From Eggerthellaceae bacterium (GTDB lineage Bacteria; Actinomycetota; Coriobacteriia; Coriobacteriales; Eggerthellaceae), in assembly GCA_022644775.1 (NCBI GenBank), contig JALCHN010000011.1, positions 1 to 52,157 on the forward strand: a DNA stretch of 52,157 bases, in the 5' to 3' direction. Under the pieces are notes generated by a model, which was not told the origin of the DNA, ran no database searches, and saw nothing but the letters and a program-made list of their open reading frames with translations. Of this stretch, positions 25,081 to 33,360 are shown one piece after another (the first letter of the stretch is position 1; every line of letters starts with the position of its first letter). Made by a program: the position numbers and the translations under genes.

Positions 25081-25934
25081 ATTACGCCACGCTCAAGCGC
25101 GGCGGCTTCATGAGGCAGAAGCAGAAGAACCGCTTCAGCCTGCGCCTGCACAGCGTGGGCGGGGCGTTCTCGTCGGACGATATCCGCAACATAGGCGACA
25201 TCGCCGACCGCTACGGCAACGGCACCGTGCACTTCACGGCTCGCCAGGGTGTCGAGATTCCCTTCGTGAAGCTCGAAGACGTCGAGAACATCCGCGCCGA
25301 TTTGGCCCGCGTGGGCCTGCGGCCGGGCGTGTGCGGCCCGCGCGTGCGCACGGTGACGGCCTGCCAGGGCAGCACGGTGTGCCCTTCGGCCAACATCGAT
25401 ACGCAGGACATCGCCCGCAAGATCGACGAGCGCTACTACGGCATGGAACTGCCCCACAAGTTCAAGTTCGGCGTGACGGGCTGCCATAACAACTGCCTGA
25501 AGGCCGAGGAAAACGATGTGGGCATCAAGGGCTCGTGCCGGGTGAAATGGAAGGAAGACCCCTGCATTTCCTGCGGCATCTGCGTGACGGCCTGCCGCGA
25601 GCATGCGATCGAAATGACCGACGACGGCAAGATCGCGGTCGACTACGCTGCCTGCACGAGTTGCGGCCGGTGCCAGCGCGCCTGCCCCACCGACGGCTGG
25701 GAGACTCATCCCGCCTACACGCTCACCTTCGGCGGACAGTTCGGCAGCACGCTCATCAAGGGACAGGAGTGCATTCCGCCGATCGACGACGAGGAAACCC
25801 TCTTCCGCGTGACCGACGCTGCCGTGGGCTACTTCAAGGACCACGCCAACAAGGGCGAGCGCATGGGCAAGATGCTCGCGCGCATCGGGCGCGACGAATT
25901 CGAGGAAACGATCAAGGAGGCCTACCGTGGCTGA
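25065..25934 (+). CDS. Small siroheme/4Fe-4S sulfite reductase with ferredoxin insert (AsrC/Fsr-C type)
   Basis: 289 residues. Nitrite/sulfite reductase half-domain first (GNGTVHFTARQGVEIPFV), siroheme-cluster cysteines in TACQGSTVCPSANID (about residue 103) and TGCHNNCLKAEENDVG (about 140), then an inserted ferredoxin with CISCGICVTACREHA and CTSCGRCQRACPTDG (about 167-213), and a short second half-domain FGGQFGSTLIKG. It matches anaerobic small sulfite reductases and should reduce sulfite to sulfide with low-potential electrons. Starts inside cysN. Confidence 0.9.
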   Translation: MAEKIDYATLKRGGFMRQKQKNRFSLRLHSVGGAFSSDDIRNIGDIADRYGNGTVHFTARQGVEIPFVKLEDVENIRADLARVGLRPGVCGPRVRTVTACQGSTVCPSANIDTQDIARKIDERYYGMELPHKFKFGVTGCHNNCLKAEENDVGIKGSCRVKWKEDPCISCGICVTACREHAIEMTDDGKIAVDYAACTSCGRCQRACPTDGWETHPAYTLTFGGQFGSTLIKGQECIPPIDDEETLFRVTDAAVGYFKDHANKGERMGKMLARIGRDEFEETIKEAYRG

Positions 25935-26181
25935 TTTCAACGTGGCAGACAAAGTGGACATCACCGACGTGGTGTGCCCTGTGACCTTCGTGAAGACGAA
26001 GATCGCGCTCGAAGAGCTCGACGAGGGGCAGATTCTGCAGGTGCACCTGGCCGAAGGCGAGCCGCTGCAGAACGTGCCGCGTTCGTGCAAGGAAGAGGGG
26101 CACCGGGTGCTCAAGCTGGAAAACAACGGCGACGGCACCTTCGAGATGTACGTGGCCAAAGGCCCTGACGACGAGGCATAG
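25927..26181 (+). CDS. TusA-like sulfur relay protein
   Basis: 84 residues. Beta-alpha fold of the TusA/SirA family with the conserved Cys in DITDVVCPVTFVKTKIALEE; the usual CPxP becomes CPVT. The Cys would carry a persulfide, moving sulfur from the sulfite reductase side towards the carrier protein encoded next. GTG start, overlapping the sulfite reductase end by 8 bases, AAGGAGG upstream. Role inferred from context. Confidence 0.8.
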   Translation: MADFNVADKVDITDVVCPVTFVKTKIALEELDEGQILQVHLAEGEPLQNVPRSCKEEGHRVLKLENNGDGTFEMYVAKGPDDEA

Positions 26182-26227
26182 GGCCGCGTCCGTTGCAACG
26201 AATGATTTCGAGAAAGGCAGAACAGGA

Positions 26228-26437
26228 ATGAAGCTCAATATCGCAGGCGAAGAGAAGACCTTCGACGACGGCCTGACCGTCGACAAGCTCATCGAAGTCG
26301 AGCAGGTGGAAAACCCCGAATACGTGACGGTGAGCGTCAACGACGAGTTCGTGCGCACCCCGCTCTACGGGGAAACGGTCCTGCACGACGGCGACCAGGT
26401 CGAGTTCCTCTACTTCATGGGCGGGGGCGCGCGCTAG
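26228..26437 (+). CDS. ThiS/MoaD-like sulfur carrier protein with C-terminal AR extension
   Basis: 69 residues with the beta-grasp ubiquitin-like pattern: MKLNIAGEEKTF, LTVDKLIEV, VTVSVNDEFVRTPL, GDQVEFLYFMGGG. Carriers of this family must end in Gly-Gly to be adenylated and thiocarboxylated; this one ends GGGAR, so two residues must be trimmed. The JAMM peptidase two genes on fits that job, as for QbsE and the HcyS carrier of Wolinella. AAAGGCAG upstream; only 2 bases separate it from the activating enzyme gene. Confidence 0.85.
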   Translation: MKLNIAGEEKTFDDGLTVDKLIEVEQVENPEYVTVSVNDEFVRTPLYGETVLHDGDQVEFLYFMGGGAR

Positions 26438-26439
26438 CC

Positions 26440-27255
26440 ATGGCCATGACCAACGAACAGATGGAGCGCTACTCGCGCCACATCCTGCTCAAGCAGATCG
26501 GCGTGAAGGGGCAGAAGAAGATCTCGAACGGGTCGGTGCTCATCATCGGCGCCGGCGGCCTGGGAGCACCGGCGGCCCTCTACCTGGCCGCAGCCGGCGT
26601 AGGCAGAATCGGCATCGCCGACGCCGATACGGTCGATTTGTCGAACCTGCAGCGCCAGGTGATCCACACCACGGTCGACATCGGCAAGCCCAAGGTCGAA
26701 TCGGCTGCGGAAACCATGCGGGCGATCAACTCCGACGTCGAGGTGGTGCCCATCCACGACTTCGTGAACTCCTCCAACGTGATGGACCTCATCGCCGACT
26801 ACGACTTCATCATCGACGGCACCGACAACTTCCCGGCGAAGTTCCTGGTCAACGACGCCTGCGTGCTGGGCGGCAAGCCCTTTTCCCATGCGGGCATCCT
26901 GCGCTTCGACGGCCAGCTGATGACCTATGTGCCGGGCGAGGGCCCCTGCTACCGCTGTCTGTTCAAGGAGCCGCCGCCGGCGAACGCGGTGCCCACCTGC
27001 AGCCAGGCGGGCGTGATCGGGGCCATGGGCGGCGTGATCGGGTCGCTGCAGGCCATGGAGGCCATCAAATACCTCACCGGCGTGGGAGACCTGCTCACCG
27101 GCCGCCTGCTCACCTACAACGCGCTGTCGATGAAGTTCCACGAGATCAAGGTCAAGCACGACCCCGACTGCGCCGTCGACGGCGACCACCCCACGATCGA
27201 CCACCCCATCGACTACGAGCAGGCCGTCTGCGACCTGGCCAGCCATAAGGGGTGA
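26440..27255 (+). CDS. ThiF/MoeB/HesA-type carrier-activating adenylyltransferase
   Basis: 271 residues, E1-like. ATP-binding IIGAGGLGAPAALYLAAAGV near residue 32, DADTVDLSNLQRQVIHT, IIDGTDNFPAKFLVND, a CYRC pair near 172 and the putative catalytic Cys in PTCSQAGVIGAMGG near 190. The second CxxC that completes the zinc site in MoeB is not seen at the C-terminus (only one Cys, in HDPDC). It would adenylate the carrier's C-terminal Gly before sulfur transfer. The GTG of the peptidase overlaps its TGA. Confidence 0.88.
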   Translation: MAMTNEQMERYSRHILLKQIGVKGQKKISNGSVLIIGAGGLGAPAALYLAAAGVGRIGIADADTVDLSNLQRQVIHTTVDIGKPKVESAAETMRAINSDVEVVPIHDFVNSSNVMDLIADYDFIIDGTDNFPAKFLVNDACVLGGKPFSHAGILRFDGQLMTYVPGEGPCYRCLFKEPPPANAVPTCSQAGVIGAMGGVIGSLQAMEAIKYLTGVGDLLTGRLLTYNALSMKFHEIKVKHDPDCAVDGDHPTIDHPIDYEQAVCDLASHKG

Positions 27256-27677
27256 GCAGCGTGGCCTACACAGTGAAGATGAGCGCCGCCGACTATCGGG
27301 CGATCGTGGCGCATGCGCGCGCCTGGCTGCCGGCCGAGGCCTGCGGCCTTATTGCCGGCCGCATCGAGGGCGACGTGAAGACGGTCGAGAAGGTCTACCT
27401 GCTCACCAACGTCGACCGCAGCAGCGAGCATTTCACGATCGACATGCACGAGCATCTGGCGGCGGTGAAGGACGCGCGGGCGCAGGGGCTTGCGATGCTG
27501 GGCAACTGGCATTCGCACCCCGCGACGCCGGCGCGCCAATCGGAAGAGGACAAGCGGCTTTCCTACGACCACAGCGCGAGCTATTTGATCCTGTCGCTGG
27601 CGGGGGAGGAGCCGGTTCTGAAGAGTTTTCATTTCGACGGAGCGGAAAGCACCGCCGAGAACCTGATCGTCGAGTAA
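27252..27677 (+). CDS. JAMM/MPN+ (M67 family) metallopeptidase
   Basis: 141 residues. Zinc-site residues of the JAMM motif are all present: Glu in PAEACGLIAG near residue 30, GNWHSHPATPARQSEEDKR (H-x-H plus Ser and Asp) near 85. Small bacterial relatives (Mec+ of mycobacteria, QbsD, HcyD) act on sulfur carriers, removing C-terminal residues or a newly formed amino acid. The direct neighbourhood with a carrier ending GGGAR supports C-terminal trimming. GTG start coupled to the preceding gene. Confidence 0.87.
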   Translation: MSSVAYTVKMSAADYRAIVAHARAWLPAEACGLIAGRIEGDVKTVEKVYLLTNVDRSSEHFTIDMHEHLAAVKDARAQGLAMLGNWHSHPATPARQSEEDKRLSYDHSASYLILSLAGEEPVLKSFHFDGAESTAENLIVE

Positions 27678-27726
27678 AGGCGGGCGGCGCCGGCGGGTCC
27701 GGTGCGCGCCCGGTGCTGAAAGGAGC

Positions 27727-29271
27727 ATGACAATGGGCAGCGCATCATCACCGATCGACGCGGCGCGCGGGGCGCGCTTGGGCCTGGCGGGCGGCGCGCG
27801 CGCAGGTCGCTCCCGCGAGCGGGCCCGGCTCGCCGGCCTTTTCGCCGCTTCCGCGAAAATCGGCCTCATCGGCTTCGGCGGCGGCAATGCCCTCGTGCCC
27901 GTGATCGAGCGCGAGCTGGTGCGCGGGCGCGGCCTGGTGACGCCCGAAGAGTTCGACAAGGAAGTCGTGGTAGCCAACATCACGCCGGGAGCCCTGCCGA
28001 TCGAAGTGGCCTCGGGCGTGGGGCGCACGGTGGCGGGGCCGGCCGGCATGGTGGCCGGCGCGGTGGGCATGGGGCTGCCGGGCGCCCTGCTCACGCTCGC
28101 GTTGTTGGCCCTGTTCGCCGTCGCGTCGGGGCCGGTTGTCCAGCAGGTGCGCTACGCGTCGGTGGGCGTGGCCGTGCTCATCGTCTATGTGCTCGCGACC
28201 TACGCGGCGGGGTCGGTGCGCGCAAAAGCCGCCGGCCGCGATCGCCGCCTCGCGCTCGCCCTGCTTGCGGGCGTCTTCCTGCTCACCTGCGGCAAGCGGA
28301 TGCAGGCCCTGTGCGGGTTCGCGCCCTTGCCGATCACCGTCTCGACGCTCGACGTCTTGGCCGTGGTCTTCTTTTTCGTGTTCGCGACGGGCGGGAGCCT
28401 GCGCACCCAGGGCCGCGCGTCGGGGCGCGCCGTCGCCGCCGTGGCGATTGCGGCAGCCTACGTGACGGGCGTCGCCGGCGTGGGCCCCTTCGCGGCCGAA
28501 GCGCCGCTTAGCGTCCTGCGCGCGGCTATGGTGGTGCTGGGGGCGGCGGGGCTCGTGCGCAGCTTCGCCGCCACTCCCGGCAAGCCCGGCCGCTTCCCCT
28601 GGGCGCGGCTCGCGCAGGAGGCGGTCGTGTGGGTCGCCTTCATCGCCGCCTGCGTCCTGCCTGCCGTCGCCGTCTGCCCCGAGGCGGCGGCCTTCGCCGG
28701 CAACGCCGTGGCGTCGGTGCTCATGTCCTTCGGCGGGGGCGACGCCTACCTGGCCTTCGGGCACGGGGTCTTCGTCGATACGGGGCTCGTGTCGAGCGCC
28801 GACTACTACGAGCAGATCGTTACCGTGTCGAACGCGATGCCCGGGTCGATCATCGCCAAGGTCCTCACCGGCACCGGCTTCGTGATCGGGTCGACCTACG
28901 GCGCCGGCGCGGCCCTGCTCGTCGCGCTTGCCGGGTTCGGCATCGGGGTGGGGGCGTCGGGGCTCACCTTTCTCGTGGTCTACTACGTCTACGACCGCTT
29001 CGAGGGTCTGGCCGTGTTCGGGGCGATCAAGCGCTGCATCCGTCCCGTGATCGGCGGCCTTCTGCTCACGATCGCCCTGCAGATGCTCTCGCTTAACGTG
29101 GGCGTGGCGACTTCGTACGGCCTTTCGGTGCCGGCCGTGATGGCGGCGAGCGCGGCGCTTCTGGCCTTGCTCGTGTGGATGGGGCACGTGCGCGAGCTGC
29201 CGCTCGGCGCGCTCATCGCGGTCGCGATGGGCTGGGGGCTCGTCTCCTGCGCGGCAATCGCGGCCCTGTGA
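27727..29271 (+). CDS. Chromate transporter (CHR) family protein, candidate sulfate importer
   Basis: 514 residues, two homologous membrane halves as in long-chain ChrA: SAKIGLIGFGGGNALVPVIE with GLVTPEEFDKEVVVANITPG in the first, and MSFGGGDAYLAFGHGVFVD with LVSSADYYEQIVTVSNAMPG in the second. ChrA moves oxyanions of the sulfate/chromate type. As last gene of the sulfur operon, with no other sulfate permease around, a role in sulfate uptake is a reasonable inference. An arginine-rich N-terminus of about 35 residues comes first. GAAAGGAGC upstream; 49 bases after the peptidase gene; terminator follows. Confidence 0.85.
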   Translation: MTMGSASSPIDAARGARLGLAGGARAGRSRERARLAGLFAASAKIGLIGFGGGNALVPVIERELVRGRGLVTPEEFDKEVVVANITPGALPIEVASGVGRTVAGPAGMVAGAVGMGLPGALLTLALLALFAVASGPVVQQVRYASVGVAVLIVYVLATYAAGSVRAKAAGRDRRLALALLAGVFLLTCGKRMQALCGFAPLPITVSTLDVLAVVFFFVFATGGSLRTQGRASGRAVAAVAIAAAYVTGVAGVGPFAAEAPLSVLRAAMVVLGAAGLVRSFAATPGKPGRFPWARLAQEAVVWVAFIAACVLPAVAVCPEAAAFAGNAVASVLMSFGGGDAYLAFGHGVFVDTGLVSSADYYEQIVTVSNAMPGSIIAKVLTGTGFVIGSTYGAGAALLVALAGFGIGVGASGLTFLVVYYVYDRFEGLAVFGAIKRCIRPVIGGLLLTIALQMLSLNVGVATSYGLSVPAVMAASAALLALLVWMGHVRELPLGALIAVAMGWGLVSCAAIAAL

Positions 29272-29277
29272 ACGCGC

Positions 29278-29312
29278 AAGCGGGGCGCTCCGGGCGGAGC
29301 GCCCCGCTTTAT
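29278..29312 (+). terminator. Rho-independent terminator of the sulfur operon
   Basis: Arms 29278-29291 and 29296-29309 pair over 14 bp with loop GGGC, followed by TTTAT, seven bases after the transporter stop codon. Confidence 0.85.
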
Positions 29313-29343
29313 AGTGCGCGCAGGTTGTGTTGGCGTGCGTGCA

Positions 29344-30495
29344 CTAGCTGTTGATGTGCTCGATGAGGGCGGCCTTCAGCTCGCCTTCCATCGTGCGCAT
29401 CTTCTGCTGGGCTTCGGCGCGCTGGGCGCGGCCCTGCCGCTGCACTTCGAGCGTGTCCTTCAACGTGGCGATGAGCTCGTCGTTGACGTGCTGCAGGGTG
29501 TCGACGTCGACCACGCCGCGCTGGTTGGCCTTCTCGGCGGCCACGGCGCCCTGGTGGAGCTGCTCGGCGTTCTCGCGCAGCAGGCGGTTGGTCACGTCGT
29601 CGACCTTCTGCTGCAGCTCGATTGCCTTGCGCTGGTTTTCCAGGCCCAGTGCGATGACCATCTGGCTCTTCCACAGGGGGATCGTGGTGGTGATCGTCGT
29701 TTGGATCTTGTCGGCGATCGTGGCGTCGGCGTTCTGCAGGATCTTGATCTGCGGGCAGGCCTGCAGGGCCACCAGGCTGATGCGGTCGAGGTCGTCTAAG
29801 TGCTTTTCGAAGCGGTCGAGCTTGCTCTTGAAGTCTTTGAGCACCTGGCCGGCCATGGGGTCGCTCGATGCGGCGGCCTGGGCCTCGAGCGCGGGCAGCT
29901 GGTCGGCGCGGAAATCGGCGAGCGCCTGGGCACCGGCGGCCACGTAGATCTTCAGCTGCTTGTACTGGGCGACCGACTGGTCGTAGAGCTGGTCGTAGAG
30001 TGCGATGTCGTTGATCATCTGGGCGCGCGAGCTTTCCAGCTGGCCCACGATTTCGTCGACCTGCGGGACGACCTTCTGGTACTCGCGGCGCACCTGTTCG
30101 ACCTTCACGGCGATCGTGCCGATGATCGGCACCTTCTTCACGCCGGAAAGCGAGCTATCGTCGACGGTGACCACGAGTTCGCGCAAGAGCTCGCCGGCCT
30201 GGCCTGCGTCCTTGCTGCGGGTCTTTTCCAGCACGCGGTCTGAGAAGTCTGCCATGCCGCGCTGGGCGTCGGCGCCGAAGGTCTGCTCGATGCCCGACTG
30301 GGTGAAGTCGATTTGGCGGGCCAGGTCGTCGACCTTCTTCTGGTCTGCGGCGGAAAGGGCCGACACCCTTTCGGTCACGGCCTTTTCGGTGGCGGCGGCC
30401 GGGGTGACGTGGCTGTTCGCGGGCTGGGCGGCCGCGGCCTGCCCCATGAGCGATTCGAGCGTGACCTTGGGGGTGTTGCTGGGCGTATCGGGCAT
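29344..30495 (-). CDS. telA: TelA/KlaA family toxic anion resistance-like protein
   Basis: 383 residues, soluble and mostly helical. After a low-complexity N-terminus it has the family blocks SGIEQTFGADAQRGMADFSD, GELLRELVVTVDDSS, QMINDIALYDQLYDQSVAQYK and VALQACPQIKILQNADATIADKIQ. TelA proteins are associated with tellurite and antimicrobial tolerance but their biochemical role is not settled. A coiled-coil C-terminus follows. Single gene on the minus strand with AAGGAG upstream; no ter-cluster neighbours (the usual XpaC partner is missing). Confidence 0.88.
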   Translation of the reverse strand: MPDTPSNTPKVTLESLMGQAAAAQPANSHVTPAAATEKAVTERVSALSAADQKKVDDLARQIDFTQSGIEQTFGADAQRGMADFSDRVLEKTRSKDAGQAGELLRELVVTVDDSSLSGVKKVPIIGTIAVKVEQVRREYQKVVPQVDEIVGQLESSRAQMINDIALYDQLYDQSVAQYKQLKIYVAAGAQALADFRADQLPALEAQAAASSDPMAGQVLKDFKSKLDRFEKHLDDLDRISLVALQACPQIKILQNADATIADKIQTTITTTIPLWKSQMVIALGLENQRKAIELQQKVDDVTNRLLRENAEQLHQGAVAAEKANQRGVVDVDTLQHVNDELIATLKDTLEVQRQGRAQRAEAQQKMRTMEGELKAALIEHINS

Positions 30496-30582
30496 GATGG
30501 CTCCTTGTCTTCGGGTGTGCCTTTAAGGATAGGGGATGCGGCCGGATTTTGCGGGCGGCGCGGGCGGGCGGTTGCCGGCGCG

Positions 30583-30611
30583 TTGACGGATGCGGGCGCT
30601 TGCCTTATAGT
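30583..30611 (+). promoter_or_regulatory. Sigma-70-type promoter of the EamA transporter gene
   Basis: TTGACG (30583-30588), 17 bases, TATAGT (30606-30611). The transcript would begin near 30618 and have a leader of about 130 bases. The leader holds CCGTGGA/TCCACGG (30631-30670) and CCGTCT/AGACGG (30714-30738) inverted repeats, the second ending next to the ribosome site GGAAAGG. Confidence 0.7.
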
Positions 30612-30750
30612 CCCGCTTCGTTAAAACCTTCCGTGGACTTTTCCGGGCGCAGGCCATCTTTTTTCCACGGCCCTCAGACGGGGTCGTGGGGCGCGGGCCG
30701 CGCTTCCATGCCTCCGTCTCTCTCGACAGCCAAGACGGAAAGGCGCATCT

Positions 30751-31689
30751 ATGGAAAAGGAATCTGCAGCCGTGCGGCGCGTCGCCGCGCTCCAAGTGTT
30801 TATTGGCGGGGCCTGTTACGGGGCCAATGCCACCATGTGCAAGTCGGCCTTTGCGAGCGGGTTTTCCTGGCAGCAGGTGGTCGCCGGCCAGATGTGGTGT
30901 TCGGCGGTGTTGTTCGGGGTCGCGCTGCTCGTGCAGGCGGCGCGCGGGCGCGGGTGGCGGCGCCTGGGGGCGCGTGATGCCGCCAAGCTTGTCGCGCTCG
31001 GCTTCCTGTCCTGCGCCACGAGCGTCCTCTACTACTTCGCGATGTCGCTTTTGCCGGTGGAAGTGGCGATCACCCTGCTCTTCCAATATTCGTGGATCGG
31101 CTTGGTCATCCAGGTGATCGAGACGCGCCGCGCCCCGCGGCCGGCCGAAGTGGCCGCTGCGGCGGTGATTCTGGCGGGTACCGTGTTCGCGAGTGGAGTC
31201 TGGCGCACGGGCCTTGCCGGCTTCAGCCCGCTGGGACTGCTGTTCGGTTTCCTTTCGGGCGTGAGCTGCGCGCTGTTTCTGGCCCTTTCGGGGAAGGTCA
31301 CGGTGCCCTGCAGCGATGCCCAGCGCGGCTTTCTGGTGTGCCTGGGCGCGAGTGCGGCGTCGCTTGCCATCTGTCCCGACTTCATCCCCTCGGGCGTCGT
31401 CTTCCAGGGCATGGCGCCCTATGCCCTGGTCATGGGGCTCTTCGGCATGCTGCTGCCCGTGTACCTCTTCGGTCTGGGGACGCCCCATATCCCGGCGGGG
31501 ATGGCCACCGTGCTCGCATCGTCGGAACTGCCGGCCGGCTTGTTCGTGTCGATGATCGCCCTGGGCGAGCCCTTGGGCCCGGTGGAATGGCTCGGCGTGG
31601 CGGCGATCCTGGCCGGCGTGGCGATCTCGCAGGCAGGGGAGGGCCATTCCGTGCGCCCGCGCCGCCGCGAGGCAGAGGCGCGGGGCTAG
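30751..31689 (+). CDS. EamA/DMT family transporter
   Basis: 312 residues, about ten membrane helices in two EamA repeats (RRVAALQVFIGGACYGANAT at the start; GFSPLGLLFGFLSGVSCALF at the start of the second half; helix ends such as PVEVAITLLFQYSWIGLVIQ and AGMATVLASSELPAGLFVSM). Drug/metabolite transporters export or import small metabolites; the substrate cannot be told. Single gene with its own promoter and a structured leader; no ligand-binding RNA could be recognised. Confidence 0.87.
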   Translation: MEKESAAVRRVAALQVFIGGACYGANATMCKSAFASGFSWQQVVAGQMWCSAVLFGVALLVQAARGRGWRRLGARDAAKLVALGFLSCATSVLYYFAMSLLPVEVAITLLFQYSWIGLVIQVIETRRAPRPAEVAAAAVILAGTVFASGVWRTGLAGFSPLGLLFGFLSGVSCALFLALSGKVTVPCSDAQRGFLVCLGASAASLAICPDFIPSGVVFQGMAPYALVMGLFGMLLPVYLFGLGTPHIPAGMATVLASSELPAGLFVSMIALGEPLGPVEWLGVAAILAGVAISQAGEGHSVRPRRREAEARG

Positions 31690-31817
31690 TCGCTGCGCGC
31701 CCGCGCCCCTTCAGGCCAAGCGGTGCAATCCGAAGCCTTGGGCTCCTTGCCGCATCTTTAGGGCGCGCACGGGGAATCGGCGCGCTCGGGAGCGGCGCTT
31801 TCAACTGCCCCAACTGA

Positions 31818-31852
31818 AACGGCCCCTGTTCCTTGCGGAAACAGGGGCCGTT
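31818..31852. terminator. Bidirectional terminator
   Basis: AACGGCCCCTGTT (31818-31830) and AACAGGGGCCGTT (31840-31852) are perfect 13-bp arms around a 9-base loop, between the convergent EamA and DUF1846 genes. Confidence 0.8.
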
Positions 31853-31872
31853 CGCATGTGCTGGTCGGGCGC

Positions 31873-33360
31873 TTATTCGTGATAGTAGCGGTGCGACTCG
31901 TACTTGGGCTCGCAGCAGACGTTGATGCCCAGCGACCGGTAGAGCTGCTCGTCGTCGGAAGTGATGATCGTCGAGAAGTAGGCGTCGCAGCCCTTCAGCT
32001 CGACCAGGTGGTTCAAGGCGCGGCCCGCCATGGGGTTGGTGAGCGAGGACGTCGACACGGCGATGAGCATCTCGGTGGGATGCAGGTGCGGGTTCTCGTG
32101 GCCCAGCAGGTCGGTGCGCAGGCGGGCGATCGGGGCCATCGCCTCGTCGGAGATGATGTACATGTCGTCGGGGATGCCGGCCTGGGCCTTCATCGCGTTG
32201 AGCAGGACCGAAGACGCGGCGCCGAGCAGTTCGGACGTGCGGCCGGTGATCACGCGGCCGTCGGCCAGCTCGATCGCGCCGGCGGGCTCGCCCGTTTCCT
32301 CCGCCTTGTCGAGGGCGGCCTTGTGGGCGGGGTTCACGTCGACGTCGACGCCCGCCTTCTTCATGAGGATCTCGAGCTTGGCGACCTGGTCTTCGCCCAC
32401 GCCCGTGCGGCGCACCTCTTCGGCGGTTTGGAAGTAGCGGCGCACGATTTCGTTCTTGGCGGCCTCGCGCACGGCGTCGTCGTCGACGATCGCGAAGCCG
32501 GCCATGTTGACGCCCATGTCGGTGGGGCTCTGGTAGGGGCTTTCGCCCTGGATGTGCTCGAGCATGGCCTTCAGCACGGGGAAGATCTCGATGTCGCGGT
32601 TGTAGTTGACCGTGGTCTCGCCGTAGGCGGCCAGGTGGAAGGGGTCGATCGCGTTCACGTCGTCGAGGTCGACTGTGGCGGCTTCGTAGGCGATGTTCAC
32701 CGGATGGTCGAGCGGCAGGTTCCAGATGGGGAAGGTTTCGAACTTGGCATAGCCGGCCTTCACGCCGCGCTTGTTCTCATGGTAGAGCTGCGAAAGGCAG
32801 GTGGCCATCTTGCCCGAGCCGGGGCCGGGGGCCGTGACCACGACGAGCGGGCGCGAGGTTTCCACGTAATCGTTCTTTCCGTAGCCTTCGTCGGAAACGA
32901 TATGGGCGATGTCGTGCGGGTAGCCTTCGATGGGGTAGTGCAGGTAGCTCTTCACGCCCATCGCGTCGAGGCGCTGGCGGAAGAGGTCGGCGTTGGGCTG
33001 GTTGCCGTACTGGGTGATCACCACGCTGCCCACGTAGAAGCCCAGGTTGATGAAGGCGTCCATGAGACGCAGCAAGTCCTCGTCGTAGGTGATGCCCAAA
33101 TCGCCGCGGACCTTCGAGCGCTCGATATCGTTGGCGTTGATGGCGAGAATGATCTCGACGTCGTCCTGCAGGGCCGAAAGCATGCTCAGCTTGGTGTCGG
33201 GCTTGAAGCCGGGGAGGACGCGCGAGGCATGGTAATCGTCGAAGAGCTTGCCGCCGAATTCCAAATACAGCTTGCCGCCGAACTCCGCGATGCGCTCGCG
33301 GATGCGCTTGGTCTGCAGCTCGATGTATTTGTCGTTGTCGAAGCCTACTTTGTGTGGCAT
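31873..33360 (-). CDS. DUF1846 family protein
   Basis: 495 residues matching DUF1846 over its whole length: KVGFDNDKYIELQTKRIRER, FGGKLFDDYHASRVLPGF, ANDIERSKVRGDLGITYDED, LVVVTAPGPGSGKMATCLSQ (P-loop-like) and HLHPTEMLIAVSTSSLTNP. Found in many Firmicutes and Actinobacteria; no assigned reaction. The Gly-rich GPGSGKMATC looks nucleotide-binding. ATG at 33360 behind GGAAGGGGA; the open frame goes on to 33561 but that part lacks a ribosome site and family similarity. Confidence 0.88.
   Translation of the reverse strand: MPHKVGFDNDKYIELQTKRIRERIAEFGGKLYLEFGGKLFDDYHASRVLPGFKPDTKLSMLSALQDDVEIILAINANDIERSKVRGDLGITYDEDLLRLMDAFINLGFYVGSVVITQYGNQPNADLFRQRLDAMGVKSYLHYPIEGYPHDIAHIVSDEGYGKNDYVETSRPLVVVTAPGPGSGKMATCLSQLYHENKRGVKAGYAKFETFPIWNLPLDHPVNIAYEAATVDLDDVNAIDPFHLAAYGETTVNYNRDIEIFPVLKAMLEHIQGESPYQSPTDMGVNMAGFAIVDDDAVREAAKNEIVRRYFQTAEEVRRTGVGEDQVAKLEILMKKAGVDVDVNPAHKAALDKAEETGEPAGAIELADGRVITGRTSELLGAASSVLLNAMKAQAGIPDDMYIISDEAMAPIARLRTDLLGHENPHLHPTEMLIAVSTSSLTNPMAGRALNHLVELKGCDAYFSTIITSDDEQLYRSLGINVCCEPKYESHRYYHE

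Noticed and set aside
29309..29674. A 121-codon frame opposite and within telA
   Set aside because: Arg/Ala-rich shadow in the same region as the well supported TelA-family frame.
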